Shown piece by piece: positions 8,496-19,558 of a stretch of 57,595 nt of DNA; the stretch's first letter is position 1; every line of letters starts with the position of its first letter. The stretch is from the NCBI RefSeq assembly GCF_001619875.1, contig NZ_LRFC01000004.1, forward strand, positions 1-57,595. The letters are read 5' to 3'. The DNA comes from Fictibacillus phosphorivorans. GTDB lineage: Bacteria; Bacillota; Bacilli; Bacillales; Fictibacillaceae. The position numbers and the translations under genes are program-made. The notes under the pieces were generated by a model. It was not told the origin of the DNA. It made no database searches and saw only the letters and a program-made list of their open reading frames with translations.

Positions 8496-8624
8496 GTTGA
8501 TTGGAGTGTAAGGTGCGAGACTCCTGGGGGACGAGTGGGACAGGTGAGACACTCAAGGGCGCGTAGCGGCGAGGGGCTCACCGCCCGCCCCCCGGAAAGC
8601 GAGCACCTGAAACGGAAATCAACT
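8496..8624 (+). repeat. Interspersed palindromic element, copy A
   Basis: The element starts GTTGATT and ends GGAAATCAAC, with internal pairs GGTGC/GCACC and GGTGAG/CTCACC, so the whole unit can fold into nested stems. It belongs to the nine-copy family in this window. This copy has the CCCCCCGG subtype near its 3' part and lies between the convergent rsmI and abrB. Confidence 0.85.
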
Positions 8625-8667
8625 ACTTCCATAATTAACACCAGAGTATGATCTAAAGAAAAGGAAA

Positions 8668-8700
8668 AGAGCCTTCTAAAGCGAAGGCTCTTGTTTTTTT
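8668..8700. terminator. Bidirectional terminator between rsmI and abrB
   Basis: AAGAGCCTTC / GAAGGCTCTT gives a 10-bp stem. T-rich sequence follows on the + strand, and A-rich sequence precedes it (T-rich on the minus strand), so it can serve both convergent transcripts, chiefly abrB. Confidence 0.75.
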
Positions 8701-8704
8701 ATGC

Positions 8705-8989
8705 TTATTTTGATGTTTGTAATTGCTTTTGAAGTTCTTCCATTACTTCTTTAGCACCTTCACGGCTAAGGATGATCTTTCCGCCTGCAACCGTGTAGTT
8801 GTCATCAGAAACTTCCCCAGTTACTGCACATGTCATGTTTGGCTTATATTTCTTAAGGATGATGCGGTCATCATCAACATAGATCTCTAATGCATCTTTT
8901 TCTGCAATTCCTAAAGTACGGCGCAATTCGATCGGAATAACGACACGTCCTAGTTCGTCAACCTTACGTACAATTCCTGTAGATTTCAT
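8705..8989 (-). CDS. abrB: Transition-state regulator AbrB
   Basis: This 94-residue protein has the N-terminal swapped-hairpin SpoVT/AbrB DNA-binding domain (residues 1-50: TGIVRKVDELGRVVIPIELRRTLGI), and a C-terminal half like full-length B. subtilis AbrB. AbrB represses many transition-state genes during growth. It is the only clear minus-strand gene here. Its promoter and a Spo0A box are recognisable upstream (9072-9100, 9049-9060), so Spo0A repression at onset of sporulation is likely conserved. The spoVG promoter in this window, with its AT-rich upstream element, is a plausible target. Confidence 0.95.
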   Translation of the reverse strand: MKSTGIVRKVDELGRVVIPIELRRTLGIAEKDALEIYVDDDRIILKKYKPNMTCAVTGEVSDDNYTVAGGKIILSREGAKEVMEELQKQLQTSK

Positions 8990-9048
8990 AATAAAATCTC
9001 TCCTCCCAGATATATAAAAAGATTTCCCTATCTATTTAAATCGTCAGA

Positions 9049-9060
9049 ATTCGACAAAAT
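9049..9060 (-). promoter_or_regulatory. Spo0A box in the abrB leader
   Basis: On the minus strand the site reads ATTTTGTCGAAT, a perfect TGTCGAA core. It lies about 9-15 bases downstream of the predicted abrB start point, as in B. subtilis, where Spo0A~P bound there blocks abrB transcription. Confidence 0.8.
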
Positions 9061-9071
9061 CCTACGAGAAC

Positions 9072-9100
9072 ATCTTACCAAGATTTCCAATTGTCGTCAA
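9072..9100 (-). promoter_or_regulatory. abrB sigma-A promoter
   Basis: On the minus strand TTGACG (9100-9095), a 17-bp spacer and TAAGAT (9077-9072) form a good sigma-A promoter. The leader to the abrB ATG is about 75 bases. Confidence 0.75.
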
Positions 9101-9280
9101 TAGTTTTGGATTAAACATTTTTTCGTTTTTTACCATTGAATTTACTAGACTATACCCATATTATAATACTTCCAAAACCCTAAATTGGAAGATATTTTCA
9201 TATATTGTCATAGAAAATTCAAGAATGTGTAAAAGATGAAAAAAATTAACTGGAAATCGTGATAAAATAAAACGTCAAAT

Positions 9281-9290
9281 TTCGACAAAA
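9281..9290 (-). promoter_or_regulatory. Second Spo0A-box-like site
   Basis: The minus strand reads TTTTGTCGAAA, again with a perfect core. It lies about 230 bp upstream of the abrB box and 57 bp before the metG-leader promoter on the other strand. Its target is unclear. Confidence 0.45.
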
Positions 9291-9346
9291 CTAACAACGA
9301 AAAAATACTATCCAAATTTCCCTTTCCGACCATTGGCTTATATGCC

Positions 9347-9376
9347 TTGACACACTTTCTATGCATTAGGTATATT
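9347..9376 (+). promoter_or_regulatory. Sigma-A promoter of the metG leader
   Basis: TTGACA (9347-9352), 18 bp, TATATT (9371-9376). Transcription would begin near 9383, about 325 bases before metG, giving an unusually long leader that contains two hairpins. Confidence 0.65.
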
Positions 9377-9529
9377 TTGAAGGAAGAAAAGAGAATAATG
9401 AAAGTATTTACATAGAAATCTTTCGCTTGCTTTTTTACTTTTATGTCCTAATGCAAACAGTTTTTTAAAGTTTTGTAAAAAGATACATTTTCCGTTACAG
9501 TTATTTTTTACCTGAACGAAAGAACAAAT

Positions 9530-9556
9530 AGTCCCTAAATCAAGGGGCTTTTTTTC
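9530..9556 (+). terminator. Intrinsic terminator inside the metG leader
   Basis: AGTCCCT / AGGGGCT followed by a T7 run. It would end transcripts from the 9347 promoter about 150 bases before metG, so it could be an attenuator or the end of a small RNA. Confidence 0.6.
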
Positions 9557-9630
9557 CACTATCAGACAGTATGGCTTGTTAGCACCATATTTTTGGCAAG
9601 CACAAGTTGAGGTAGATAGTATAAATGCAA

Positions 9631-11669
<2,039 letters not shown>

Positions 11670-11673
11670 CAAC

Positions 11674-11703
11674 AAAAAGCGGGGAGTTTATCCCTGCTTT
11701 TTG
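11674..11703 (+). terminator. metG terminator
   Basis: AAAAAGCGGGGA / TCCCTGCTTTTT stem-loop directly after the metG stop. Confidence 0.75.
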
Positions 11704-11853
11704 CTTTTTCAGAGCAAAAGACAGTGAATAAACTCGATTTTTACCGTGAAAAATAGGTCTTAATGCCTATAATGTAATTAACTTGTAATGCTGCTGTTAC
11801 CCGAATGAATGGAAAATGTGATAAGATTTGTAAAGCTGAAGGGATTGTACACT

Positions 11854-12621
11854 ATGTTTGATACACACGCACATTTAAATGCAACACAGTTTGAAGAAGA
11901 TCGCGAGGCGGTTATTCAGCGAGCGTTAGATGAAGGCGTTACACATATTGTGGTGGTCGGCTTTGACCGTGAAACCATAAAAGGTGCGATGCAGCTTGCT
12001 GAGGAATACGACTTTATCTATGCCTGCGTTGGTTGGCATCCAGTAGATGCGATTGATATGACAGATGAAGATTTGGCTTGGATTGAAGAACTTGCAGCGC
12101 ACCCAAAAGTTGTCGCTCTTGGCGAGATGGGATTAGATTACCATTGGGACAAGTCGCCTGCGGAAGTTCAAAAAGAGGTGTTCAGACGCCAGATCAGACT
12201 CGCAAAAAAGGTGAAGCTTCCGATTGTGATTCATAATCGTGAAGCGACGCAAGATGTAGTTGACATATTGAAAGAGGAAGAAGCCCATGAGGTTGGCGGT
12301 ATTATGCACTGCTACAGCGGAAGCATCGAGGTTGCCCGTCAATGCATGGATATGAATTTCTACATAAGTTTTGGTGGACCAGTAACGTTTAAGAATGCAA
12401 GGAAGGTTAAGGAAGTTGCTGCGGAAATTCCGATGGACCGACTTTTGATTGAAACGGATTGTCCTTATTTGAGTCCTCATCCATTAAGAGGAAAAAGAAA
12501 TGAACCATCTTATGTAAAATATGTCGCTGAAACACTTTCTGAATTAAAAGATCTTCCACTTGAAGACATCATAAAGAAAACTTCCGACAATGCTTTCCAA
12601 ATTTTCAACATTTCTTCTTAG
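11854..12621 (+). CDS. yabD: TatD-family metal-dependent hydrolase (YabD)
   Basis: This 255-residue TIM-barrel protein of the TatD deoxyribonuclease family shows the metal-binding pattern DTHAHL at residues 3-8, the glutamate in GEMGLDYHW, IHNREA, MHCYSG and the aspartate in ETDCPYLSP. Family members act as 3'-5' exonucleases or D-amino acid deacylases; the substrate here is not fixed. ATG 11854 matches the conserved MFDTHAHL start. The frame can be extended upstream to 11809 but without homology. Confidence 0.88.
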   Translation: MFDTHAHLNATQFEEDREAVIQRALDEGVTHIVVVGFDRETIKGAMQLAEEYDFIYACVGWHPVDAIDMTDEDLAWIEELAAHPKVVALGEMGLDYHWDKSPAEVQKEVFRRQIRLAKKVKLPIVIHNREATQDVVDILKEEEAHEVGGIMHCYSGSIEVARQCMDMNFYISFGGPVTFKNARKVKEVAAEIPMDRLLIETDCPYLSPHPLRGKRNEPSYVKYVAETLSELKDLPLEDIIKKTSDNAFQIFNISS

Positions 12622-12781
12622 GAGATGTTGTCGGAAACTAGAAAAGCATGAGAAATATCGCATTAATCTTTCAAGAATTGACAAAAGGGGAAGGAAATTT
12701 GTCAAACGGTTTTTCTTTCCTTTTTCCTTCTTTTCCGTTCATAATTGGCTTGGGTCAATTCAGGACGAAAAGGAGGGTGAT

Positions 12782-12810
12782 TTGACAGAGAGAAAAAAGA
12801 TATTTATAAT
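12782..12810 (+). promoter_or_regulatory. Perfect-consensus sigma-A promoter of yabE
   Basis: TTGACA (12782-12787), exactly 17 bp, TATAAT (12805-12810). The predicted start near 12817 leaves a 20-base leader with GGGAGG before the yabE ATG. Perfect matches at both hexamers with optimal spacing are rare. Confidence 0.85.
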
Positions 12811-12836
12811 GCAGTCCTTGTAGGGGAGGAAATTGA

Positions 12837-14051
12837 ATGTATAGGAATATTACAGCTTTGTTCTCAAGTATCACGAATAAGAAAGTTTACCTTTCGATCG
12901 TTGCTCTTCTCGTTTTAGCAGTTACTACGGGGTTCGTAGGTTATGAAACTACGAAAGCTGAAGTAACAATTATAAAAGACGGAAAGAAGACTGAAGTGAA
13001 AACACATGCCAATACGGTTAGAGAACTTTTAAGCGAACACAACATACAACCTAACCAGCATGATTTAGTAAAACCAGGTCTTAATGCCAAGGTTACAGAT
13101 AACATGAAGGTTGATTATACAGAAGCGAAGCAAATTAAGCTTACCGTTAATGGCAAGGATAAAACGATTTGGACGACAGCCAAGACTGTTGAACAATTTG
13201 TTAAAGAGCAACAGATAACGCTTAATGAGCATGATTCGATTAAGCCAAATCTTACAGCGGATTTACAGGATCAAGGGAAGATCCAAATTGAATCAGCATT
13301 CCCGGTTAAGCTTGTTGTGGGCGGAAAAGCTCAGCAAGTTTGGACCACTTCGACTACCGTCGCTGACCTTTTGAAGCAACAAAAGGTATCTTTAGGTGAA
13401 ATTGATCGAGTAACACCTGCTAAAACAGCTAAAATATCTGGTAAAACGCAGGTTGAAGTCATCCGAGTAGAAAAGGTCACCGATGTAGTGGAAGAAGAAA
13501 CACCATTTGCAGTTGTTAATCGCAAGGACAGCGGTCTAACTAAGGGTAAAGAGCGTGTTGTGCAAGAAGGTAAAAAAGGTAAACTCGAAAAACGCTTTGA
13601 GGTTGTTGTGGAAAACGGAAAAGAGGTTTCCAGAAAACTCATCAGCGAAAAAACACTAACAGATAGTTCTGATAAAATCGTTGCTGTTGGGACAAAAGCA
13701 CAGCCAAAACCGCAGCCAGTAGTATCTCGTAGTAAATCACCTTCAGCAAGCAGTTCTGGCGGAAGAGAAATAACCGTTACAAGTACTGCTTATACTGCTA
13801 ACTGTACGGGATGTTCTGGCATTACAGCTACAGGATTTAACTTAAAATCTAACCCGAATGCGAAAGTTATCGCAGTCGATCCTAATGTGATTCCGCTTGG
13901 CTCGAAAGTATATGTTGAAGGATATGGTTATGCTATTGCTTCAGATACTGGAGGGGCGATCAAGGGTAACAAGATTGACGTATTCTTTTCTTCACAATCA
14001 CGTGCAGAGTCATGGGGAAGAAAATCAGTTAAAATTCGTATCATTAATTAA
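12837..14051 (+). CDS. yabE: Cell-wall protein YabE (DUF348 repeats, G5 and 3D domains)
   Basis: This 404-residue exported protein has a basic N-terminus and one membrane segment (about residues 18-37). Three ubiquitin-like DUF348 repeats follow (roughly 41-85, 97-140, 152-195; each with a WTTAKTV-like or HANTV-like motif), then a G5 domain (about 205-285), a Ser/Pro-rich linker and a C-terminal 3D domain (about 310-404) with the aspartates AVDPNVIPLG, SDTGG and DVFF. 3D domains are predicted peptidoglycan-cleaving, and the architecture resembles Rpf/YabE wall enzymes. It has its own perfect promoter and terminator, so it is a single-gene unit. Confidence 0.9.
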   Translation: MYRNITALFSSITNKKVYLSIVALLVLAVTTGFVGYETTKAEVTIIKDGKKTEVKTHANTVRELLSEHNIQPNQHDLVKPGLNAKVTDNMKVDYTEAKQIKLTVNGKDKTIWTTAKTVEQFVKEQQITLNEHDSIKPNLTADLQDQGKIQIESAFPVKLVVGGKAQQVWTTSTTVADLLKQQKVSLGEIDRVTPAKTAKISGKTQVEVIRVEKVTDVVEEETPFAVVNRKDSGLTKGKERVVQEGKKGKLEKRFEVVVENGKEVSRKLISEKTLTDSSDKIVAVGTKAQPKPQPVVSRSKSPSASSSGGREITVTSTAYTANCTGCSGITATGFNLKSNPNAKVIAVDPNVIPLGSKVYVEGYGYAIASDTGGAIKGNKIDVFFSSQSRAESWGRKSVKIRIIN

Positions 14052-14055
14052 TTTT

Positions 14056-14089
14056 AAAAAGCATGGGGAAAAGTCCCTGTGCTTTTTTT
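14056..14089 (+). terminator. yabE terminator
   Basis: AAAAGCATGGG / CCCTGTGCTTTT stem-loop followed by a T-rich tract. Confidence 0.75.
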
Positions 14090-14249
14090 ATTTGCACAGG
14101 TTAAAAGAAGAATGACCGATATTCAACGGCATTCCCTTGTAAGCCTAGACTTTCTTGACGCCTGGGGTATACTAGTAAAAGATGTTTTTTTCGTTCAGAT
14201 TATTAGACGTTGCAATGCCTAAAAAGGTTTCACCGTTTTGGAGGAAATC

Positions 14250-15696
<1,447 letters not shown>

Positions 15697-15782
15697 ACCT
15701 CATTTTTCCCCCGGCTTCTACATACTCATATAAAAGGAACATAGGAGCAGAGGAGATTGTTACTCCAAATAGGGGGAGTAAA

Positions 15783-16649
15783 ATGAAACTAGAGATTGGA
15801 TCAATTGTAAGCAGAAACTCTTACAAGCGGGATCTTCTTTTTCGAGTAATTGGATTTAGTGAAGATCGTACAATCGCTGAGCTTGCAGGGGAAGAGCTCA
15901 GGCTATGGGCAGATGCACCAGTTGATGACTTATTCGTTGTTGATGACAAACATATGTCTGAACATAGACAAGTGGAAAAAGAAAAAGAAGAGTCATCCTT
16001 AAAATTATTCAGGCAAGATTATTACTTGCTGCGGCAAAAAAGAGAGTATCTATCGACAAATGGCTATCAATACGATCAGTCTTATTTTGAGCTGCCAGGA
16101 AGAGTGCTTCATATTGACGGAGATCCTCTATATTTAAATAAATGTCTGGAATTATACAAAAAGCTTGGAGTACCCGTTTACGGCATTCATATGAAGGAAA
16201 CCGAAATGCCAGAAAAAGTTCCCGCATTAGTTGATGAAATCAGACCAGACATACTCGTCATTACAGGTCATGACGCCTATATGAAATCAAAGGGCGATGT
16301 TTCTGATGTGAATGCGTATCGGCACACAAAATACTTCATTAGAACGGTTCGAGAGGTGAGGAGAAAGTATACACATCTTGACCATTTGATGATCTTTGCA
16401 GGAGCCTGTCAATCCCATTTTGAATCTTTAATAAAAGTGGGTTCAAATTTTGCGAGTTCACCAGCCCGAATCAATATTCATGCTCTAGACCCCGTATATA
16501 TTGTTTCAAAGATCAGTCTGACCTCCTTTATGGATCGCGTGAACGTGATGGATGTTTTACGCAATACACTCACTGGTAAAGAGGGGTTAGGAGGAGTAGA
16601 GACGAGAGGATTCCTTCGAACAGGAATGCCGATTAAATCAAAGCCATAA
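15783..16649 (+). CDS. yabG: Sporulation-specific protease YabG
   Basis: This 288-residue protein belongs to the YabG cysteine-protease family, which processes spore-coat proteins late in the mother cell. Visible features are the N-terminal SH3-like segment IGSIVSRNSYKRDLLFRVIG, a GHDAYMKSKG segment and the conserved FAGACQSHFESLIKVGSNFASSPARINIHALDP block. B. subtilis yabG is sigma-K dependent. CATA-rich sequence lies at 15725-15740, but I could not place a convincing sigma-K promoter. It is a stand-alone unit. Confidence 0.9.
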   Translation: MKLEIGSIVSRNSYKRDLLFRVIGFSEDRTIAELAGEELRLWADAPVDDLFVVDDKHMSEHRQVEKEKEESSLKLFRQDYYLLRQKREYLSTNGYQYDQSYFELPGRVLHIDGDPLYLNKCLELYKKLGVPVYGIHMKETEMPEKVPALVDEIRPDILVITGHDAYMKSKGDVSDVNAYRHTKYFIRTVREVRRKYTHLDHLMIFAGACQSHFESLIKVGSNFASSPARINIHALDPVYIVSKISLTSFMDRVNVMDVLRNTLTGKEGLGGVETRGFLRTGMPIKSKP

Positions 16650-16655
16650 AAACGT

Positions 16656-16683
16656 AAAACTCCGGAAATTCGGAGTTTTTTTG
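16656..16683 (+). terminator. yabG terminator
   Basis: AAAACTCCG / CGGAGTTTTT stem-loop with a T7 tail. Confidence 0.8.
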
Positions 16684-16735
16684 TTGCGCGTAAGTGGGGG
16701 GAATATATGCTGCAGACCGAGCGCAAAAATGTCGA

Positions 16736-16820
16736 GGATTGTAGACTCGGGGATAAAAGTCCAATACTTTTGGATTGAAGGTTAAAACTCGTGGATAAAC
16801 AGCCAAAACTTCTGGATTGC
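16736..16820. repeat. 21-bp-period array, core GGAT(A/T) (4 units), sister of the 6282 array
   Basis: GGAT occurs at 16751, 16772, 16793 and 16814, exactly 21 bp apart, plus one at 16736, 15 bp ahead, the same arrangement as at 6282. Units alternate GGATAAA and GGATTG. The upstream head ATGTCGAGGATTG is shared with the earlier locus. The remainder of the yabG-veg gap (to 16980) holds no gene. Confidence 0.75.
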
Positions 16821-16986
16821 ACCAGCAAAATGCCCTGTCAGGTATCCATATAGAATAGGTAAAAAACACACAAAAACATACCAAAAGGACATAAATTAAA
16901 GAATTATTTGTAAAAATTATTCATTTTATACATATTCACCAGGTATATTGACATACTAAAAAAAGCAAAAAAAGGATATTTAGTCA

Positions 16987-17016
16987 TTGACATGAAAATG
17001 CTTTGCTTGCTATAAT
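16987..17016 (+). promoter_or_regulatory. veg upstream promoter
   Basis: TTGACA (16987-16992), 18 bp, TATAAT (17011-17016). It is the first of two consensus promoters in tandem. Tandem veg promoters are known from B. subtilis. Confidence 0.8.
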
Positions 17017-17028
17017 GAAAATTTTAAT

Positions 17029-17058
17029 TTGACAAAAAAACGCGATTTGTGTTATAAT
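17029..17058 (+). promoter_or_regulatory. veg proximal promoter
   Basis: TTGACA (17029-17034), 18 bp, TATAAT (17053-17058), with AT-rich sequence upstream that could act as an UP element. It starts transcription about 20 bases before the veg ATG. Confidence 0.85.
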
Positions 17059-17083
17059 TTGTCTAAGTGAGGTGGAGCCTAAA

Positions 17084-17344
17084 ATGGGTAAAACAATAGT
17101 GGACATTAGACGCTCTTTAGAGTCCAACGTGGGTAGAAGACTTTCTTTACGTGCAAATGGCGGTCGACGTAAAACGATCGAACGACTTGGTACACTCGAA
17201 GAAACGTACCCAGCAGTTTTTATTATCAAATTAGATCAGGACACCAACGCTTTCGAACGTGTTTCTTATAGTTACGCGGATGTACTCACAGAAACAGTAG
17301 AACTTACATTCTTAGAAGATACACAAGCAGCAATCGGGCAGTAA
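17084..17344 (+). CDS. veg: Veg protein
   Basis: This 86-residue member of the Veg family (DUF1021) has the conserved block [25 protein letters not shown] and [16 protein letters not shown]. In B. subtilis Veg is very highly transcribed and affects biofilm formation and germination. The predicted fold is a small beta-barrel. ATG 17084 is chosen from GTGAGGTGGA just upstream. It is a single-gene unit with strong tandem promoters and its own terminator. Confidence 0.93.
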   Translation: MGKTIVDIRRSLESNVGRRLSLRANGGRRKTIERLGTLEETYPAVFIIKLDQDTNAFERVSYSYADVLTETVELTFLEDTQAAIGQ

Positions 17345-17369
17345 GAAATCTTTACTGCTATTTTTTTTT
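17338..17369 (+). terminator. veg terminator
   Basis: GCAGTAA / TTACTGC stem followed by T9, overlapping the last codons of veg. Confidence 0.8.
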
Positions 17370-17426
17370 ACCTTGCTGGTTGTGATCTAAAACAAAATAC
17401 ATAAATCAGCATATTACAAGAAAGAT

Positions 17427-17475
17427 AAAACCCCTTTTGGAGATACTATGATGTATCGCATATGAAAGGGGTTTT
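17427..17475 (+). promoter_or_regulatory. Nested hairpin enclosing the sspF ribosome binding site
   Basis: The outer arms AAAACCCCTTT (17427-17437) and AAAGGGGTTTT (17465-17475) are perfectly complementary over 11 bp. Inside, GATAC (17442-17446) pairs with GTATC (17453-17457). The right outer arm contains the sspF Shine-Dalgarno AAAGGGG, so the fold would hide it. Confidence 0.6.
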
Positions 17476-17479
17476 CATC

Positions 17480-17662
17480 ATGGGTCGAAGAAAAAACGGC
17501 ATGATGTCTGAAGGTTTAAAAACAGAGATCGCAAAAGAGCTGGGATTTTATGATACGGTCCAACGCGAAGGCTGGGGCGGTATCCGTTCTAAAGACGCAG
17601 GTAATATGGTGAAACGAGCATTAGAGATCGCTGAACAGCGCCTTAACAATGGGAATAGATAA
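17480..17662 (+). CDS. sspF: Small acid-soluble spore protein, SspF type
   Basis: This 60-residue alpha/beta-type-related SASP begins [25 protein letters not shown] and carries the family segment [13 protein letters not shown] near the C-terminus. Such proteins coat spore DNA in the forespore, and sspF of B. subtilis is sigma-G dependent. I could not identify a clean sigma-G promoter. ATG 17480 has AAAGGGG 8 bases upstream; an earlier ATG in the ORF lies inside the hairpin. Confidence 0.92.
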   Translation: MGRRKNGMMSEGLKTEIAKELGFYDTVQREGWGGIRSKDAGNMVKRALEIAEQRLNNGNR

Positions 17663-17676
17663 TATGCGGTAATGAT

Positions 17677-17704
17677 AACCGGAGGCCTTTGTGTCTCCGG
17701 TTTT
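17677..17704 (+). terminator. sspF terminator
   Basis: AACCGGAG / CTCCGGTT stem with TTTT after it. Confidence 0.75.
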
Positions 17705-17800
17705 CCCCTATAGCTATAGATTGATTTTTTCTATATTTCATTCCTCATACTGTGTTACTATTAAAAATATCAAAATTGTGCAAGATGGTAGGCAGGGATT

Positions 17801-18667
17801 ATGATGACAATGAATAAAGTATCCATTAAAGCTCCAGCAAAAATTAATCTTTCTCTTGATGCTTTACGAAAAAGAGAAGATGGGTTTCATGAAGTGGCTA
17901 TGGTTATGACAACGGTAGATTTGGCTGACCGGATTGAACTCACCTTACTAGAGGCAGACGAAATCAAAATTGAAAGTTCAGGTGGATTTGTTCCTCTTGA
18001 TGATCGCAATCTAGCCTTTCAAGCCGCTCTGCTATTAAAGAAAACGTTCAACATAAAAAAGGGTGTTAATATACATATTTCCAAACACATACCTGTTGCG
18101 GCAGGTTTAGCTGGCGGGAGCAGTGACGCAGCTGCTACATTAAAAGGGCTTAATGAACTTTGGAAGCTAGGCTTATCACTAGATGAGCTAGCAGAGCTAG
18201 GAGCGAAAATAGGCTCAGATGTTTCTTTTTGTGTGTATGGAGGAACAGCTTTGGCGACGGGCAGAGGAGAGAAGATTCACCACATCTCATCTCCCCCTCC
18301 TTGCTGGGTCCTTTTAGCAAAACCGCCGATCGGAGTTTCTACCGGAGAGGTATACCGTAATCTAAAACTACATGGACTGGAACATCCTGATGTTGAAGGA
18401 ATGGTTAAAGCGATTGAAGAGAAGGACTACGATCAAATCTGCAACCTTCTTGGAAATGTTTTAGAATCTGTTACTTTAAAAATGTATCCAGAAGTGAAAC
18501 ACATTAAAGAACAGATGATGAGACTTGGAGCCGACGCCGTTTTAATGAGCGGAAGCGGGCCAACCGTTTTTGGGTTATTTCAGCACGAGTCTCGGCTTCA
18601 AAGAGTTTATAACGGATTAAGAGGTTTCTGCCACGAAGTTTATGCCGTTCGTTTATTAGGGGAATGA
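17801..18667 (+). CDS. ispE: 4-diphosphocytidyl-2-C-methyl-D-erythritol kinase
   Basis: This GHMP kinase of 288 residues (fewer if ATG 17804 or 17810 is used) acts in the MEP isoprenoid pathway. It shows [22 protein letters not shown] near the N-terminus, the ATP motif [17 protein letters not shown] near 98-114 and [11 protein letters not shown] near 250. The Shine-Dalgarno is weak (GCAGGGA), and the three closely spaced ATGs make the exact start uncertain. It lies just ahead of the purR promoter. Confidence 0.95.
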   Translation: MMTMNKVSIKAPAKINLSLDALRKREDGFHEVAMVMTTVDLADRIELTLLEADEIKIESSGGFVPLDDRNLAFQAALLLKKTFNIKKGVNIHISKHIPVAAGLAGGSSDAAATLKGLNELWKLGLSLDELAELGAKIGSDVSFCVYGGTALATGRGEKIHHISSPPPCWVLLAKPPIGVSTGEVYRNLKLHGLEHPDVEGMVKAIEEKDYDQICNLLGNVLESVTLKMYPEVKHIKEQMMRLGADAVLMSGSGPTVFGLFQHESRLQRVYNGLRGFCHEVYAVRLLGE

Positions 18668-18717
18668 TTGATAAAATCCGTATAAAAATGGTATATTATC
18701 TTCAAACATTCGGTTTT
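18668..18717 (+). promoter_or_regulatory. purR promoter with PurBox pair
   Basis: TTGATA (18668-18673), 18 bp, TATATT (18692-18697). Two inverted PurBox-like sequences (consensus AWWWCCGAACWWT) flank the -10: AAATCCGTATAAA at 18674-18686, and on the minus strand AAAACCGAATGTT at 18717-18705. They are separated by about 17 bp, the spacing known for PurR operators, which supports autoregulation. Confidence 0.6.
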
Positions 18718-18727
18718 GGAGGATAAT

Positions 18728-19558
18728 ATGAAATTAAAAAGAAGCGGAAGAATGGTAGATTTAACAGCTTACCTTCTTCATCATCCCCATCAACTCATCC
18801 CTTTATCTTATTTTGTAGAAAGGTACGAATCAGCAAAATCTTCTATTAGTGAAGATCTTGCTATCATTAAGGAGCATTTTGAACAGCACGGGCTTGGCAA
18901 CGTTCAAACGGTTCCTGGCGCAGCGGGCGGCGTTAAATATATTCCAGGCATCGATCAAGCTGAAGCTGAAACAACAGTTGAGGAACTTGTTCAGTTGCTT
19001 GAAGACCCGAGTCGTATTTTACCTGGAGGTTATTTGTACGTAACAGATGTTATCGGAAATCCAAGACTCGTCAACCAGATCGGAAGACTATTTGCATCGA
19101 TCTTCTCTTCTCGAAAAATTGATGTCGTGATGACGATAGCTACGAAAGGAATTCCGCTTGCTTACGCAGTAGCAACGCACTTAAATGTTCCTGTAGTCGT
19201 CGTAAGAAGCAATAGCCGAGTAACAGAGGGGTCAACGGTAAGTATTAACTATGTTTCGGGTTCGACAAAACGAATTCAAACGATGGCTCTTGCGCGAAGA
19301 AGTATTAAACAAGGTTCTCGTGTACTTATAATTGATGACTTTATGAAAGCGGGCGGAACGATCAAAGGTATGATCAGTCTCATTGAAGAGTTTCAGGCCC
19401 ATATCGAAGGAATTGGTGTTTTGGTTGAGGCACAAGAAGTTTCAGAACGTCTAGTCGATGACTATGTATCAATCGCGCGTTTAGCGCAAGTGAACGAAAA
19501 GGAAAACCGCATTGAAGTGGAAAAAGGCAATTATTTTCTAAATGGAGGTAATGCATGA
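18728..19558 (+). CDS. purR: Purine operon repressor PurR
   Basis: This 276-residue protein has an N-terminal winged-helix domain (about 1-73, [17 protein letters not shown]) and a C-terminal phosphoribosyltransferase-like domain with the PRPP loop [13 protein letters not shown] near 200-212. Bacillus PurR represses purine genes and is released by PRPP. ATG 18728 has GGAGGA 8 bases upstream; the TTG at 18716 is not credible. It overlaps ridA at ATGATG. prs, the PRPP synthase gene, lies 2.9 kb downstream. Confidence 0.95.
   Translation: MKLKRSGRMVDLTAYLLHHPHQLIPLSYFVERYESAKSSISEDLAIIKEHFEQHGLGNVQTVPGAAGGVKYIPGIDQAEAETTVEELVQLLEDPSRILPGGYLYVTDVIGNPRLVNQIGRLFASIFSSRKIDVVMTIATKGIPLAYAVATHLNVPVVVVRSNSRVTEGSTVSINYVSGSTKRIQTMALARRSIKQGSRVLIIDDFMKAGGTIKGMISLIEEFQAHIEGIGVLVEAQEVSERLVDDYVSIARLAQVNEKENRIEVEKGNYFLNGGNA

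Noticed and set aside
14155-14173. rnmV promoter (TTGACG near TATACT)
   Set aside because: Only 7 bp separate the two; with correct spacing the -35 would be CTAGAC, too weak to list.
16633-16884. 83-residue minus-strand frame with heptapeptide repeats
   Set aside because: The repetition follows from the 21-bp array; there is no ribosome binding site, and other arrays have stops in the equivalent frame.
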